A DNA stretch of 17,773 nucleotides from CAZNYG01 sp964577205 (GCA_964577205.1 CAZNYG010000041.1:1-17773), one strand, 5' to 3'. Positions 1 through 7,738 are shown, counted from the stretch's first letter. Numbers and translations: made by a program. The notes: a model not told the origin generated them from the letters alone.

Positions 1-1878
1 CGTCGCGGACAGCAGCAGGACGTCCACCGCGTGCTTCATCGCCTTGATCTTTTCCTTCTGACGGACGCCGAAGCGGTGTTCTTCGTCGATGATCAGAAGG
101 CCGAGGTCTTTGAAGGAAACATCCTTCTGCAGCAGCCGGTGCGTGCCTATGACGATGTCTATCCGCCCCGCCCCGATCCCTGCGACGACGGTTCTCTGTT
201 CGGCGCGCGACTGGAACCGGCTGAGAAGGCCGATACGGGCGGGGAACGACGCAAGCCGGTTGGTGAACGTCTGATAATGCTGTTCAGCCAGCACGGTCGT
301 AGGCACCAGCACCGCCACCTGTTTTGAATCCTGCGCAACCTTGAAGGCCGCGCGGATGGCGACTTCGGTCTTCCCGAAACCCACGTCCCCGCAGATCACG
401 CGGTCCATGGGCGTCGGTTTTTCAAGGTCGCGGTTGACTTCCTCGATCGCGCGCATCTGGTCCGCAGTCTCCTGATACGGGAACGAATCCGCCAGTTCCC
501 GTTCCCAGGGCGTACCCGCCGCATAGGCGTGGCCCGGCGTATTGCGGCGGACGGCATACAGCTTCAGCAGTTCTTCGGCGAGGTCCTGCGCCCCCTTTTT
601 TGCACGCAGTTTCGCGCGTTCCCAGGCTCCCGTGTCCAGAGAATACAGTTTCGGCCGGTAGCCTTCCACTCCGACATATTTCTGCACGACGCGGAAATCG
701 TCCGGAGGCACGTACAGCTTGTCCCCTCCGCGGTATTCAATGCACAGATATTCGGATTCCTGTTCGCCCCGGGATATTTTCCTGAGGCCGAGATAGCGTC
801 CGATACCGTATTTTTCATGGACCACATAATCGCCCGGCGACATTTCCCAGAGGCCTTCGAGGCGGCGGCCCGACTTGAACCGGGGAAAGCTGACCGGACG
901 GCGGCGGTACAGTATCTCCTGGGAACTCAGGAAAGCGATCTTTCTTTGCGGCGAAAAGAACCCTTCCGCCAGCGGGCCGATAGCGATATCCGGCATTTCC
1001 CCCCGCCACCCCTGGTCACAGAGAACATCCTCGATGCGTTCCCTGTCACCGGTGTTCGCGGCTATTATGGCGACCCTGTATCCCGTGCCCGCGTACTGCA
1101 TCAGGTCGTCGGTAAAAAGCCGGAAGTTCCCCTCCCAGCGCGTGAACGTTTTGAAACCCGCGTCCTCCGCGCCGGGCGAAAGGGGATCGTTGATCAGGGT
1201 AGGATAATCGGCCAGGCCCGCGGGCATATGTTCTCCGGGCGGCATGTCGAAATAGACGAGTGATCCCTCCGGCAGGAACCGGTCAATGGTCCCTTCCGCC
1301 GATTCCCTGGCGGGAAGAAGGTCCACCCTGCGCTGGGGCGATTCAGAACGCTGAGTGACGACATCGAAGGTTTTAATGGATTCGAGGGCCGACTGATCGA
1401 ACACCAGGCGCCAGGGCAGCTGCTGATCGACGGACCAGATATCCAGTATCTCTCCCCGCCGGCTGAACTGGCCTTTTTCCTCTACGAAATCGACGCGCTG
1501 GTATCCCAGCCGGGCGAGATCGTCCATGAAAGGGTTGAACGGATATTCACGGCCTGAGACCAGGGGTAGGATATCGTTTTCAAGACTTGGCGGAGAGAAT
1601 GTCGGGGCGGCGATGGATCCTGGAGAAGCGATGACGACGGTGTGGGGATTTCCGGCTAGCGCGCGCAGAGCGGTCACCCGTTCAAACTGTTCCCCCGCAG
1701 GGAAACGGCACACGGCGACGGCCTCGTGGCGGGCGGCAGCGAGCGCGGCAATATTTCCTTCCCAGAGGGCGAAATCTTCCTCCGGCACGACGGCGAGAAC
1801 CGCAGCGCCGGCAGGGATGTGCTCAAGGATATACCATGCCTTGCCGCCGCCGGCAAGGCCCGACACGATGCGTTTCAT
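1..1878 (-). CDS. mfd: Transcription-repair coupling factor Mfd, N-terminal 626 residues (C-terminus beyond window)
   Basis: Mfd is a cytoplasmic ATP-dependent translocase that removes RNA polymerase stalled at DNA lesions and recruits UvrA. The frame is open from an ATG at 1878 to the window edge. Visible in order are a UvrB-like N-terminal module with FSRRGEILDIW near residue 140, an RNA-polymerase-interaction region with VVHEKYGIGRYLG near 340, Walker A GDVGFGKTE near 495, the DEEHRFG box near 597, and the start of the SAT motif at the very edge. The remaining helicase motifs and the C-terminal domain lie outside. In E. coli Mfd, Walker A is near residue 627, so this N-terminal half is about 130 residues shorter, with the loss between the UvrB-like module and the polymerase-binding domain. 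It starts 3 bases after the OFOR beta stop codon, so it is probably the distal gene of the stress operon. Identification is secure. Confidence 0.95.
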   Translation of the reverse strand, partial: MKRIVSGLAGGGKAWYILEHIPAGAAVLAVVPEEDFALWEGNIAALAAARHEAVAVCRFPAGEQFERVTALRALAGNPHTVVIASPGSIAAPTFSPPSLENDILPLVSGREYPFNPFMDDLARLGYQRVDFVEEKGQFSRRGEILDIWSVDQQLPWRLVFDQSALESIKTFDVVTQRSESPQRRVDLLPARESAEGTIDRFLPEGSLVYFDMPPGEHMPAGLADYPTLINDPLSPGAEDAGFKTFTRWEGNFRLFTDDLMQYAGTGYRVAIIAANTGDRERIEDVLCDQGWRGEMPDIAIGPLAEGFFSPQRKIAFLSSQEILYRRRPVSFPRFKSGRRLEGLWEMSPGDYVVHEKYGIGRYLGLRKISRGEQESEYLCIEYRGGDKLYVPPDDFRVVQKYVGVEGYRPKLYSLDTGAWERAKLRAKKGAQDLAEELLKLYAVRRNTPGHAYAAGTPWERELADSFPYQETADQMRAIEEVNRDLEKPTPMDRVICGDVGFGKTEVAIRAAFKVAQDSKQVAVLVPTTVLAEQHYQTFTNRLASFPARIGLLSRFQSRAEQRTVVAGIGAGRIDIVIGTHRLLQKDVSFKDLGLLIIDEEHRFGVRQKEKIKAMKHAVDVLLLSAT

Positions 1879-1881
1879 CTC

Positions 1882-2745
1882 TTACCGTGCTTCCCTGAAT
1901 AGCGCGCGCAGTTTCTCCCCGCGGCCCCCGGTCCGCCGGTATAGCGGCTCTTTGTCGGAAGCGTACGCCGCCAGAGTGTCATTGAAGACGGGTTTTTCCC
2001 TGACGTAAAATATGCCCAGCGGCAGCCTGTCCGTTTCCAGCGCGCGGCGGAAGGCCTTCTCCCGGTCACGCGGATCGTGATCCGCTTCCAGCATGTACGT
2101 ATGCTGCTTGAACCAGGCGTGGGTATTCACTTTATTGAACGTCACGCACGGCTGGAACACATCGACCAGCGAAAAACCTTTATGGCGTATGGCGGCTTTT
2201 ATCATTTCTCCAGCGTGTTCCGCTTCTCCCGCCGACGAACGCGCCACGAAAGAAGCGTCCATCCCCACCGCCATCGCGATCGGGTTGAACGGCTCAGCGG
2301 AGACTCCCTGTACCTGTACCGGGGTCACGAACCCTTCCCGGCTGGTCGGAGATGCCTGGCCTTTAGTCAGCCCGTACACCATGTTGTCATGGACGATCAC
2401 CGTGATGTCCGGATTGCGGCGGATGGCATGCAGCAGATGATTGCCGCCTTCCCCGTAAATGTCGCCGTCACCGCTGGTGACAATGACCGTCATTTCCGGG
2501 TTGGCGGCTTTTATGGCGGTGGCCGGCGGCAATGCCCTGCCGTGGAGTCCGTTGAAAAAATTGGTCCGGAAGTAATGCGGCATCTTGGCCGCCTGCCCGA
2601 TGCCCGAGACCGTGACCAGTTTTTCAGGCGGGATATCCAGCTCGGCGAGCGCGCTCTTGAGGATCTTGAGGATGCTGAAATCGCCGCATCCCGGGCACCA
2701 CGCGATGTCTACGGGCCCCATTTCGTAACGGTCCGTGTCGGTCAT
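1882..2745 (-). CDS. 2-oxoacid:ferredoxin oxidoreductase, beta (TPP-binding) subunit
   Basis: This subunit binds thiamine pyrophosphate and a [4Fe-4S] cluster in the enzyme that converts a 2-oxoacid plus CoA to acyl-CoA, CO2 and reduced ferredoxin. The 287-residue protein has the typical WCPGCG motif (C17, C20), an SGIG stretch at 47-50, NGLHGRALP at 65-73, the TPP/Mg motif GDGD at 92-95 and a late cysteine C200 in FQPC. Many KorB and PorB proteins have Cys right after SGIG as a cluster ligand; here that residue is Gln51, leaving only three of the usual four cysteines. The start codon overlaps the alpha stop as ATGA, which suggests translational coupling. The substrate (2-oxoglutarate, pyruvate or a branched-chain oxoacid) cannot be read from the sequence, and no separate delta (ferredoxin) subunit gene is adjacent. 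Confidence 0.9.
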   Translation of the reverse strand: MTDTDRYEMGPVDIAWCPGCGDFSILKILKSALAELDIPPEKLVTVSGIGQAAKMPHYFRTNFFNGLHGRALPPATAIKAANPEMTVIVTSGDGDIYGEGGNHLLHAIRRNPDITVIVHDNMVYGLTKGQASPTSREGFVTPVQVQGVSAEPFNPIAMAVGMDASFVARSSAGEAEHAGEMIKAAIRHKGFSLVDVFQPCVTFNKVNTHAWFKQHTYMLEADHDPRDREKAFRRALETDRLPLGIFYVREKPVFNDTLAAYASDKEPLYRRTGGRGEKLRALFREAR

Positions 2746-4454
2746 GGCAGCGCCCCCTTTATCCTTTCCGTCAGCTCTTCAACGCTGAACGGAAGGCCGT
2801 CGTATTTAAGGATCGAACGGTCCGCGGGAACGCCGGTCATGCCGCGGATAAGCCGGGCGAACTGCCCGGTCGCGTTCTGTTCAATGATAATGGTCCGTTC
2901 CGCCTTACGCATCGCGTTGGAGACCCATGGATGCAACGGATACACCTGGGAACAGTGCATGACCGCGATATCGCCGCGTCCCGTCGCCTCCACCGCTTCC
3001 GCGATCACGTCGCGGGTGGATCCCCAGCCGAGCACCAGCGTACGGAACCTGTCAGGCCCGCTCAGCGCGGGCGGGATAATTTCTTTTTCGATCAGCGCCA
3101 GTTTCTTCAGACGCTTTTCGACCATGCGCCGGCGCACGTCCTCATCTTCGGTAATATGGCCGTCCTCATCGTGCTCGTCGGAATCGACGGCAACAAGCCC
3201 GCCGCCGTGCCCCGGGATGCCGCGAGGAGAGACGCCGTTGTCCGCGGCGCGGTACCGCCTGTAGTCCGCCGTTGTTTCCGTTACGTAACGTTCAACGGCG
3301 ATAGTGTTCAGGGGCGGTTCAGGTAAATTGTAGTACGAATCCACGAAGAACTGGTCGCTGAGAATGAAGACCGGCACCTGGAACCTGTCCGCGAGATTGA
3401 AAGCGTGGGCGGTAAGGAAGACAGCCTCTTCAAGCGATCCCGGCGCGAAAATGATACGCGGGAACTCGCCGTGCCCGGCATACAAAGCCAGATTGAGGTC
3501 ACCCTGTTCCGTCCTGGTGGGAAGTCCCGTCGCCGGAGCCGGCCGCATGCCGATGCTGACGACCAGCGGGCTTTCGATCATGCCCGCCAGGCTGACGCCT
3601 TCCGTCATCAGCGAAAACCCGCCTCCTGCCGTGACTGTCAAAGCCCGGGCGCCGGCGTACCAGGCGCCTATCGCCATGTTGACGGCGCTTATCTCGTCCT
3701 CCGCCTGCTCGGTCACGATGCCGAATTCGGCTGAGCGCTGCGCCAGATAGGTCAATATGCCCGTCGAAGGGGTCATTGGATAAGCGGACACGAAATCGCA
3801 GCCGCCGGCGATCGCTCCAAGCGATATCGCGTCCGCGCCGCTGATGATGATCTCGTCCCTGATCTCCGGATGGCGCGCTATCGAGATCTCTATCTTTCCC
3901 GGGCCGGCAAGTCCCGTGCCGATATCATGCCCGCGCCTGCCCGCTTCGATGTTCTTCCGCACGATGTCAGCGGCTTTTTTGGCAAAGAAAGCTCCCAGAT
4001 GATCGTCGAGTATCTTTCGTTCGATCCCGAAAAGCCCGAGGATGACGCCCACCGCCGCGGTATTGGCGAACAACGGGTTCCCTGCTTCCCGCGCGATGGC
4101 GGAGAAAGGGACATCGATAATCCGGCGGTCCGACAGCAGTTTCTCCCTGTCGCCGAGGATGATGGTCTCCGCGGTGATCCGTTTATTGAGATGGGGGATG
4201 GCATCACTGTCCAGCGGGATAAGGACATCGATCCGCCGCAGGTACGCGTGCTTTCGTCCGGACGAGACGCGCAGTTCGGTGGAGTTGCTCCCTCCCCGGA
4301 CTCGCGACATGTACTCCTTGGTGGCGAACACATGACAGCCCGCGGCCTTGAAGACACGCGTCAGCAGCCGTTCCACCGTCTGAATACCCTGGCCGGCTTC
4401 GCCGCAGATCACTATCGAGGCATCGTCTACGATCCGTCTTCGCGTTTCATTCAT
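2742..4454 (-). CDS. 2-oxoacid:ferredoxin oxidoreductase, fused gamma-alpha subunit
   Basis: The protein has 570 residues. Residues about 10-175 form the gamma domain, with the glycine-rich GEAGQGIQT at 18-26 and the EYMSRVRGG signature. Residues about 200-570 form the alpha (pyrimidine-binding) domain with YPMTPST at 225-231, a TEQAEDEISA stretch and a C-terminal domain containing LGWGST. This gamma-alpha fusion is the arrangement of two-subunit KorA-type enzymes. It pairs with the beta gene through a 4-base overlap. The gene begins 48 bases after the rubrerythrin stop with a modest AGGA upstream of the ATG. Its place behind oxygen-defence genes suggests that it supplies reduced ferredoxin for that defence, or that an oxygen-sensitive enzyme is co-regulated with its protection; this is inference. 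Family assignment is firm; the substrate is unknown. Confidence 0.92.
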   Translation of the reverse strand: MNETRRRIVDDASIVICGEAGQGIQTVERLLTRVFKAAGCHVFATKEYMSRVRGGSNSTELRVSSGRKHAYLRRIDVLIPLDSDAIPHLNKRITAETIILGDREKLLSDRRIIDVPFSAIAREAGNPLFANTAAVGVILGLFGIERKILDDHLGAFFAKKAADIVRKNIEAGRRGHDIGTGLAGPGKIEISIARHPEIRDEIIISGADAISLGAIAGGCDFVSAYPMTPSTGILTYLAQRSAEFGIVTEQAEDEISAVNMAIGAWYAGARALTVTAGGGFSLMTEGVSLAGMIESPLVVSIGMRPAPATGLPTRTEQGDLNLALYAGHGEFPRIIFAPGSLEEAVFLTAHAFNLADRFQVPVFILSDQFFVDSYYNLPEPPLNTIAVERYVTETTADYRRYRAADNGVSPRGIPGHGGGLVAVDSDEHDEDGHITEDEDVRRRMVEKRLKKLALIEKEIIPPALSGPDRFRTLVLGWGSTRDVIAEAVEATGRGDIAVMHCSQVYPLHPWVSNAMRKAERTIIIEQNATGQFARLIRGMTGVPADRSILKYDGLPFSVEELTERIKGALP

Positions 4455-4502
4455 AATGTCTTTTTTCCTGCTTTACTCACTTGATCTCCTGCTCGCCGCT
4501 TT

Positions 4503-5078
4503 TTAGAAATTGACCGCCAGGATCTCCGCGTAAGAGCGGGGATGCAGGCACGCGGGGCACTTCTCCAGAGATTCGGGGCCTTCGTGGACATAGCCGCAAT
4601 TACGGCATTTCCATTTTACCGTTTTATCCCTTTTAAATACCTGGTTTCCCTCAATATTGGAGGCAAGAGCGCGGTAACGCTGTTCATGCCAGGTTTCCGC
4701 TTTGGCGATAGCGCGGAATGCCGCCGCGACATCGTCGAACCCTTCCAGATCGGCTGCTTTCGCGAACCCGGGATACATTTCCGTATGCTCATGGTTCTCG
4801 CCGGCGGCCGCGGCCAGCAGGTTCTCGAGCGTCGTTCCGATCTTTCCCGCAGGGAACGAGGCTGAGACTTCCGCCTCGCCGCCCTCCAGGAACTTGAAGA
4901 AACGCTTGGCGTGCTCTTTTTCATTGTCCGCCGTATCGGCGAAGATCTCCGCTATCTGCTCGAATCCCTCTTTCTTTGCCTGCGAAGAGAAATACGTGTA
5001 CCGCATACGGGCCTGAGATTCCCCGGCGAACGAGGTCATGAGGTTCTTCTCCGTCTGTGATCCTTTAAGGCTTTTCAC
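4503..5078 (-). CDS. rbr: Rubrerythrin
   Basis: Rubrerythrin is a cytoplasmic peroxidase that reduces hydrogen peroxide in anaerobes, taking electrons through its rubredoxin domain. The 191-residue protein has the usual length. Its four-helix diiron domain shows the ligand set E20, E53, H56, E94, E97, E128 and H131, matching the known pattern. The C-terminal rubredoxin domain has C158, C161, C174 and C177 in CRNCG and CPAC. The start is a GTG at 5076-5078, preceded by GAGGTG at good spacing; the next residues KSLKGSQTEKNL match the family's N-terminus. It lies 31 bases downstream of the superoxide reductase gene, whose product H2O2 it would remove. Likely transcribed from the perR promoter. 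Confidence 0.96.
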   Translation of the reverse strand: MKSLKGSQTEKNLMTSFAGESQARMRYTYFSSQAKKEGFEQIAEIFADTADNEKEHAKRFFKFLEGGEAEVSASFPAGKIGTTLENLLAAAAGENHEHTEMYPGFAKAADLEGFDDVAAAFRAIAKAETWHEQRYRALASNIEGNQVFKRDKTVKWKCRNCGYVHEGPESLEKCPACLHPRSYAEILAVNF

Positions 5079-5109
5079 GATGACACCTCTTTATATGCGC
5101 TCCGCAAGG

Positions 5110-5550
5110 TCACAGATCCCTTTCGTTGAACCAGGATCCGTGAATGTTGCAGGTCTCGATAGCCGCTATTTTCCCGCCTGTCACTTTAAGGTGCAGACCG
5201 GCTGCCGGGTGCATGCGCCCGGGGGTGAGATGAACCCGCGACAGGAAATTTTTGTCTATATAGAGATCGATGCAGGTAATGTAATGCTCCGGAAGCATCG
5301 GATGAGGTATCTCTCCGACCTTCACCGTGACATCGACACATCCCTCCGGCATGATACCGCAGGTTTTGGAGACAATGATCGCTGGTATGTGCTTTTTTTC
5401 GGATTCGCCGTATGTCGCGACATCGGCTGAAGTTTTAATGTCGTTCTTTGCTTTGAACGCCGTTTTCGGCGCTCCGCAAACCGGGCATTTTTCAGGGATA
5501 CTGCCGTCAATGGAAATGAAACCGCAAACACCGCACGCGAAACCGTTCAT
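5110..5550 (-). CDS. Superoxide reductase with N-terminal rubredoxin-like domain
   Basis: Superoxide reductase reduces superoxide to H2O2 without producing oxygen. In this 146-residue protein, residues 1-30 carry a rubredoxin-like knuckle pair (C6, C9, C22, C25; CGVCG and CPVCG), which differs from the desulforedoxin domain of classical desulfoferrodoxin. Residues about 48-146 are the catalytic domain with the iron ligands H54 (KHIP), H83 (HPM), H89 (EHY), C134 and H137 (CNIHGSW). In most SORs a Glu-Lys pair directly precedes the first His; here the order is E51-K52-K53-H54, so Glu is one residue further away. The start is an ATG with AAGGAG upstream. The gene sits between a small membrane protein and rubrerythrin, an SOR to peroxidase order that makes metabolic sense. 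Confidence 0.93.
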   Translation of the reverse strand: MNGFACGVCGFISIDGSIPEKCPVCGAPKTAFKAKNDIKTSADVATYGESEKKHIPAIIVSKTCGIMPEGCVDVTVKVGEIPHPMLPEHYITCIDLYIDKNFLSRVHLTPGRMHPAAGLHLKVTGGKIAAIETCNIHGSWFNERDL

Positions 5551-5595
5551 GGGAAACTCCTTTTAGTAGAATGTCAAACTGGAAAACGCTGCTTT

Positions 5596-5772
5596 TTAAT
5601 AGACGCCGAGAGCACCGAGAATGTGAATGGCCAGAAGAATGATCGCCGCATAAGCGCAACGCATGTGTACTTTAAGAGGTTTGCGCCGGATGCCGGTGAA
5701 CATTGCGGCCAGGATCATGATGAATCCCGCGATACCGGACCAGATGAACAAAGGCAGGCCGAAAAGGGACAT
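5596..5772 (-). CDS. Small two-helix membrane protein of unknown function
   Basis: I do not recognise this 58-residue protein. The chosen ATG at 5770-5772 has a clear AAGGTGG about six bases upstream; a longer reading from 5799 has no such site and would begin inside a repeat. Two hydrophobic segments are visible, about residues 5-25 and 38-57, joined by a short basic loop (TGIRRKPLKVH), so the loop is probably cytoplasmic. H36 and H50 flank and lie within the second helix, which could allow heme or metal binding, but nothing proves this. It lies between the flavodiiron and superoxide reductase genes in the same direction, so it probably belongs to the oxygen-defence operon. Confidence 0.7.
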   Translation of the reverse strand: MSLFGLPLFIWSGIAGFIMILAAMFTGIRRKPLKVHMRCAYAAIILLAIHILGALGVY

Positions 5773-5791
5773 GGTTAACCACCTTGAATGC

Positions 5792-5896
5792 AACGGCATT
5801 CATTAGTTCATTGGTTGACTGTTTGAAGCTAATACATATATTACAGCCTCGTTTCTACAAATGAACGAATCAACCATTGACCCAGTGAACGCCGTT
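5792..5896. repeat. Octamer-built inverted repeat, copy 1
   Basis: A 105-base element lies between the flavodiiron gene and the 58-aa membrane gene. The left arm (5792-5821) and the reverse complement of the right arm (5867-5896) both begin AACGGC and agree at 23 of 30 positions by my hand alignment. Both arms are made of degenerate copies of an octamer, GTTCATTN; the right arm holds about four. The right arm overlaps the flavodiiron stop codon. The centre contains an AT-rich near-palindrome, TAATACATATATTA. A related element lies at 7585-7733. It could form a long hairpin in the operon RNA; its origin is unknown. Confidence 0.7.
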
Positions 5897-7079
5897 ACAG
5901 TTTTTCCGCAAAGGCCTTCGCGTACTCGTAAGATGCTTTAATATCGTCGGTACTCGGCGCAAAACGGACGGTCAGCGCCGGCTGCGCTATCTCGACACCG
6001 GCCTCCCTGAGCGCTTTTTCGAGGGATCTCTCCGCGCCGCCGCCCCAGCCGTAGGAACCGAATATACCGGCGACGCGCCCTTTCGGCTTCAGTCCCTTCA
6101 GGAACTCCAGGAATCCGGCGATCGTCGGCAGCATGTCGTTGTCGTGCGTCGAGGACCCGACCAGGTATCCACGGGCGTCCAGCATCTCGTTCGTGATGTC
6201 CGTGCGGTCGATCTTCGTTATATCGTACAGCCTGGCCGGTATGCCGGTGTCGGTCAGGGCATCCATCATGCGGCGGGCCATCTTTTCCGTAGATCCCCAC
6301 ATCGTTTCATAGAAGATGACGACTTTCTTCCGGGTCTCGTTCTTCGTCCACCGCAGATAGGCGTTGATGATCGCCCCGGGGTCTTTGCGCCAGATCACGC
6401 CGTGGCTGGGCGCTATCATTTTTACGGGTATGTCCATCTTCACTACTTCTTCTATTTTGCGGGCTATAATTGTGCCCAGGGGCCAGAGGATGTTGGCGTA
6501 ATACTTCGACGCTTCTTCCATCAGGATCGCATTGTCCACTTCGTCGTCGAACCTCTGGCTGGAAGCCAGGTGCTGGCCGAAAGCGTCGTTCGGCATAAGG
6601 ATCGCGTCTTCCTGAACATAAGTGAACATGCTGTCGGGCCAGTGGATCATCGGCGCTTCGATGAACTGCAGCGTCCGTTTGCCCAGTTTCAGGGTGTCGC
6701 CGGTCTTTACCGTCTGAAAGTTCATGTCCATGTAATAGTACCGCGAAAGCCCGTCTTTGCAGCGGGCCGTTCCGTAAACCTTCGCGTCCGGGCATTGATT
6801 CAACACAGCGGGCAATGCGCCGGAATGGTCGACTTCGACGTGGTTCGCGACGACGGCGGTGATGCGGGCCGGATCGATGATCTGCCGGATATTCTCCAGG
6901 AGTTCGCCGGCGAACTCCGCTTTCACGGTGTCGATCAGCGTCACCGTGTCATCGATTATCAGGTACGCGTTATAACTGGTGCCCCTGCGCGTGACATACG
7001 TGTTGCCGTGAAAGGTCCTCATGTTCCAGTCGACAACGCCCACGGAATATATGTTCTCAGCGATCTTGACTACAGACAT
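5895..7079 (-). CDS. Class A flavodiiron protein (oxygen/NO reductase)
   Basis: Flavodiiron proteins reduce oxygen to water (or NO to N2O) with electrons from rubredoxin, protecting anaerobes. The 394-residue protein has a metallo-beta-lactamase-like diiron domain with H80, E82, D84, H85 (NHVEVDH), H146 (IHWPDS), D165 (NDAFG) and H226 (SHG). It is followed by a flavodoxin domain from about residue 252, with the FMN loop ETMWGST at 258-264. No C-terminal rubredoxin is fused, which makes it class A. The start is the ATG at 7077-7079, because GGAGGGG lies just upstream and the protein then begins like its family (VKIAENIYSVG); a 19-residue longer reading would need a TTG. It lies about 100 bases downstream of iscU. 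Confidence 0.95.
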   Translation of the reverse strand: MSVVKIAENIYSVGVVDWNMRTFHGNTYVTRRGTSYNAYLIIDDTVTLIDTVKAEFAGELLENIRQIIDPARITAVVANHVEVDHSGALPAVLNQCPDAKVYGTARCKDGLSRYYYMDMNFQTVKTGDTLKLGKRTLQFIEAPMIHWPDSMFTYVQEDAILMPNDAFGQHLASSQRFDDEVDNAILMEEASKYYANILWPLGTIIARKIEEVVKMDIPVKMIAPSHGVIWRKDPGAIINAYLRWTKNETRKKVVIFYETMWGSTEKMARRMMDALTDTGIPARLYDITKIDRTDITNEMLDARGYLVGSSTHDNDMLPTIAGFLEFLKGLKPKGRVAGIFGSYGWGGGAERSLEKALREAGVEIAQPALTVRFAPSTDDIKASYEYAKAFAEKL

Positions 7080-7182
7080 AGCCCCTCCATTGTCTTTATC
7101 TCTTTCTTTAGTATTGGCCGCCGGCATCGGGCACAAAAGACCCGCGCAGCCGCGCTGCCATGATCATCTCCGGCGGGGACGC

Positions 7183-7560
7183 CTATTTCTTCAATTTAGC
7201 CCGGTAATTCTCTATCGCCTTGTGCAGGGCACCGGCGCCGAGATTTGAACAGTGCATTTTGTTCGGCGGCAGGCCGCCCAGCTCGGAGGCGACCGATGCG
7301 TCCGTGATCTTCAGCGCTTCTTCCAACGTCATGCCTTTTGCCATGTCGGACACCATCGACGAAACCGCTATGGCGGCGCCGCACCCGAAGGTCTTGAACT
7401 TGACGTCTTCCAGGCGGCCGTCCTTCACCTTGACGTAGAAGGTCATCATATCGCCGCAGACAGGATTCCCCACCTCACCGACACCGTCGGCATCCTTGAT
7501 CTCGCCGACATTGCGCGGGTTCTGGAAGTGGTCCATCACTTTCTCTGAATAAAATGGCAT
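7183..7560 (-). CDS. iscU: Fe-S cluster assembly scaffold IscU/NifU N-terminal type
   Basis: The 125-residue protein is the scaffold on which [2Fe-2S] clusters are built before transfer to apoproteins. The conserved ligands are visible: C35 and D37 in GNPVCGD, C60 in FGCGAA and C104 in HCSNLGA. The protein starts with MPFYSEKVMDHFQNPRN, typical of the family, and ends after the scaffold domain, with no C-terminal NifU domain. An SD-like GAGGTGA precedes the ATG. It is the neighbour of the IscS-like gene, although the two are separated by a 178-base gap filled by an inverted-repeat element. The pairing matches the IscS-IscU partnership, and the position between perR and the flavodiiron gene suggests a role in replacing oxidised clusters. 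Confidence 0.96.
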   Translation of the reverse strand: MPFYSEKVMDHFQNPRNVGEIKDADGVGEVGNPVCGDMMTFYVKVKDGRLEDVKFKTFGCGAAIAVSSMVSDMAKGMTLEEALKITDASVASELGGLPPNKMHCSNLGAGALHKAIENYRAKLKK

Positions 7561-7584
7561 CGGTGTTCACCTCGACTGGAAATT

Positions 7585-7733
7585 AACGGCGTTCATTTGT
7601 TCATTAGTTGATTGGTAAAGCCATTGCACAGCCTATCAGTCAACATGCTGTTTAAATATTCAGGGATCCTTGGATGATAATACAGTCTTCGACTTCGACA
7701 AATGAAATAATGAACCAATGAACTGATGAACGC
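7585..7733. repeat. Octamer-built inverted repeat, copy 2
   Basis: A 149-base element fills most of the gap between iscS and iscU. The left arm starts AACGGCGTTCATTTG at 7585. The reverse complement of the right arm (7696-7733) starts GGCGTTCATCAG and consists of four tandem octamers close to GTTCATTN. The arms agree at 22 of the first 26 positions counted from GGCG. The inner part near the right arm (AATACAG followed by CTTCGACTTCGACAAATGAA) resembles the matching part of the copy at 5792-5896. No transposase or target-site duplication is visible. It may be a non-autonomous interspersed repeat or an RNA hairpin between cistrons. Confidence 0.7.
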
Positions 7734-7738
7734 CTTTC

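Noticed and set aside
529..1263. Plus-strand open frame of 244 codons
   Set aside because: Antisense to mfd, which is open on the minus strand with all expected motifs in order.
2077..3264. Long plus-strand open frame of 395 codons
   Set aside because: It lies opposite the two OFOR genes, whose conserved motifs are clear; the plus-strand translation is Arg/Pro/His-rich with no family features, as expected from an antisense frame in GC-rich DNA.
5792..5896. CRISPR-like array from the repeated octamers
   Set aside because: The units are only about 8 bases, contiguous, without spacers, and no cas genes are present.
7080..7136. Longer start for the flavodiiron protein
   Set aside because: It would require a TTG start and add 19 residues before the family's normal N-terminus; the ATG at 7079 has a strong ribosome site.
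6144..7163. Long plus-strand open frame of 339 codons
   Set aside because: Antisense to the flavodiiron gene, with no recognisable domain.
7085..7182. Terminator between iscU and the flavodiiron gene
   Set aside because: A GCAGC/GCTGC hairpin is present, but the stem is short and followed only by TCTTTTG, so it is not convincing.
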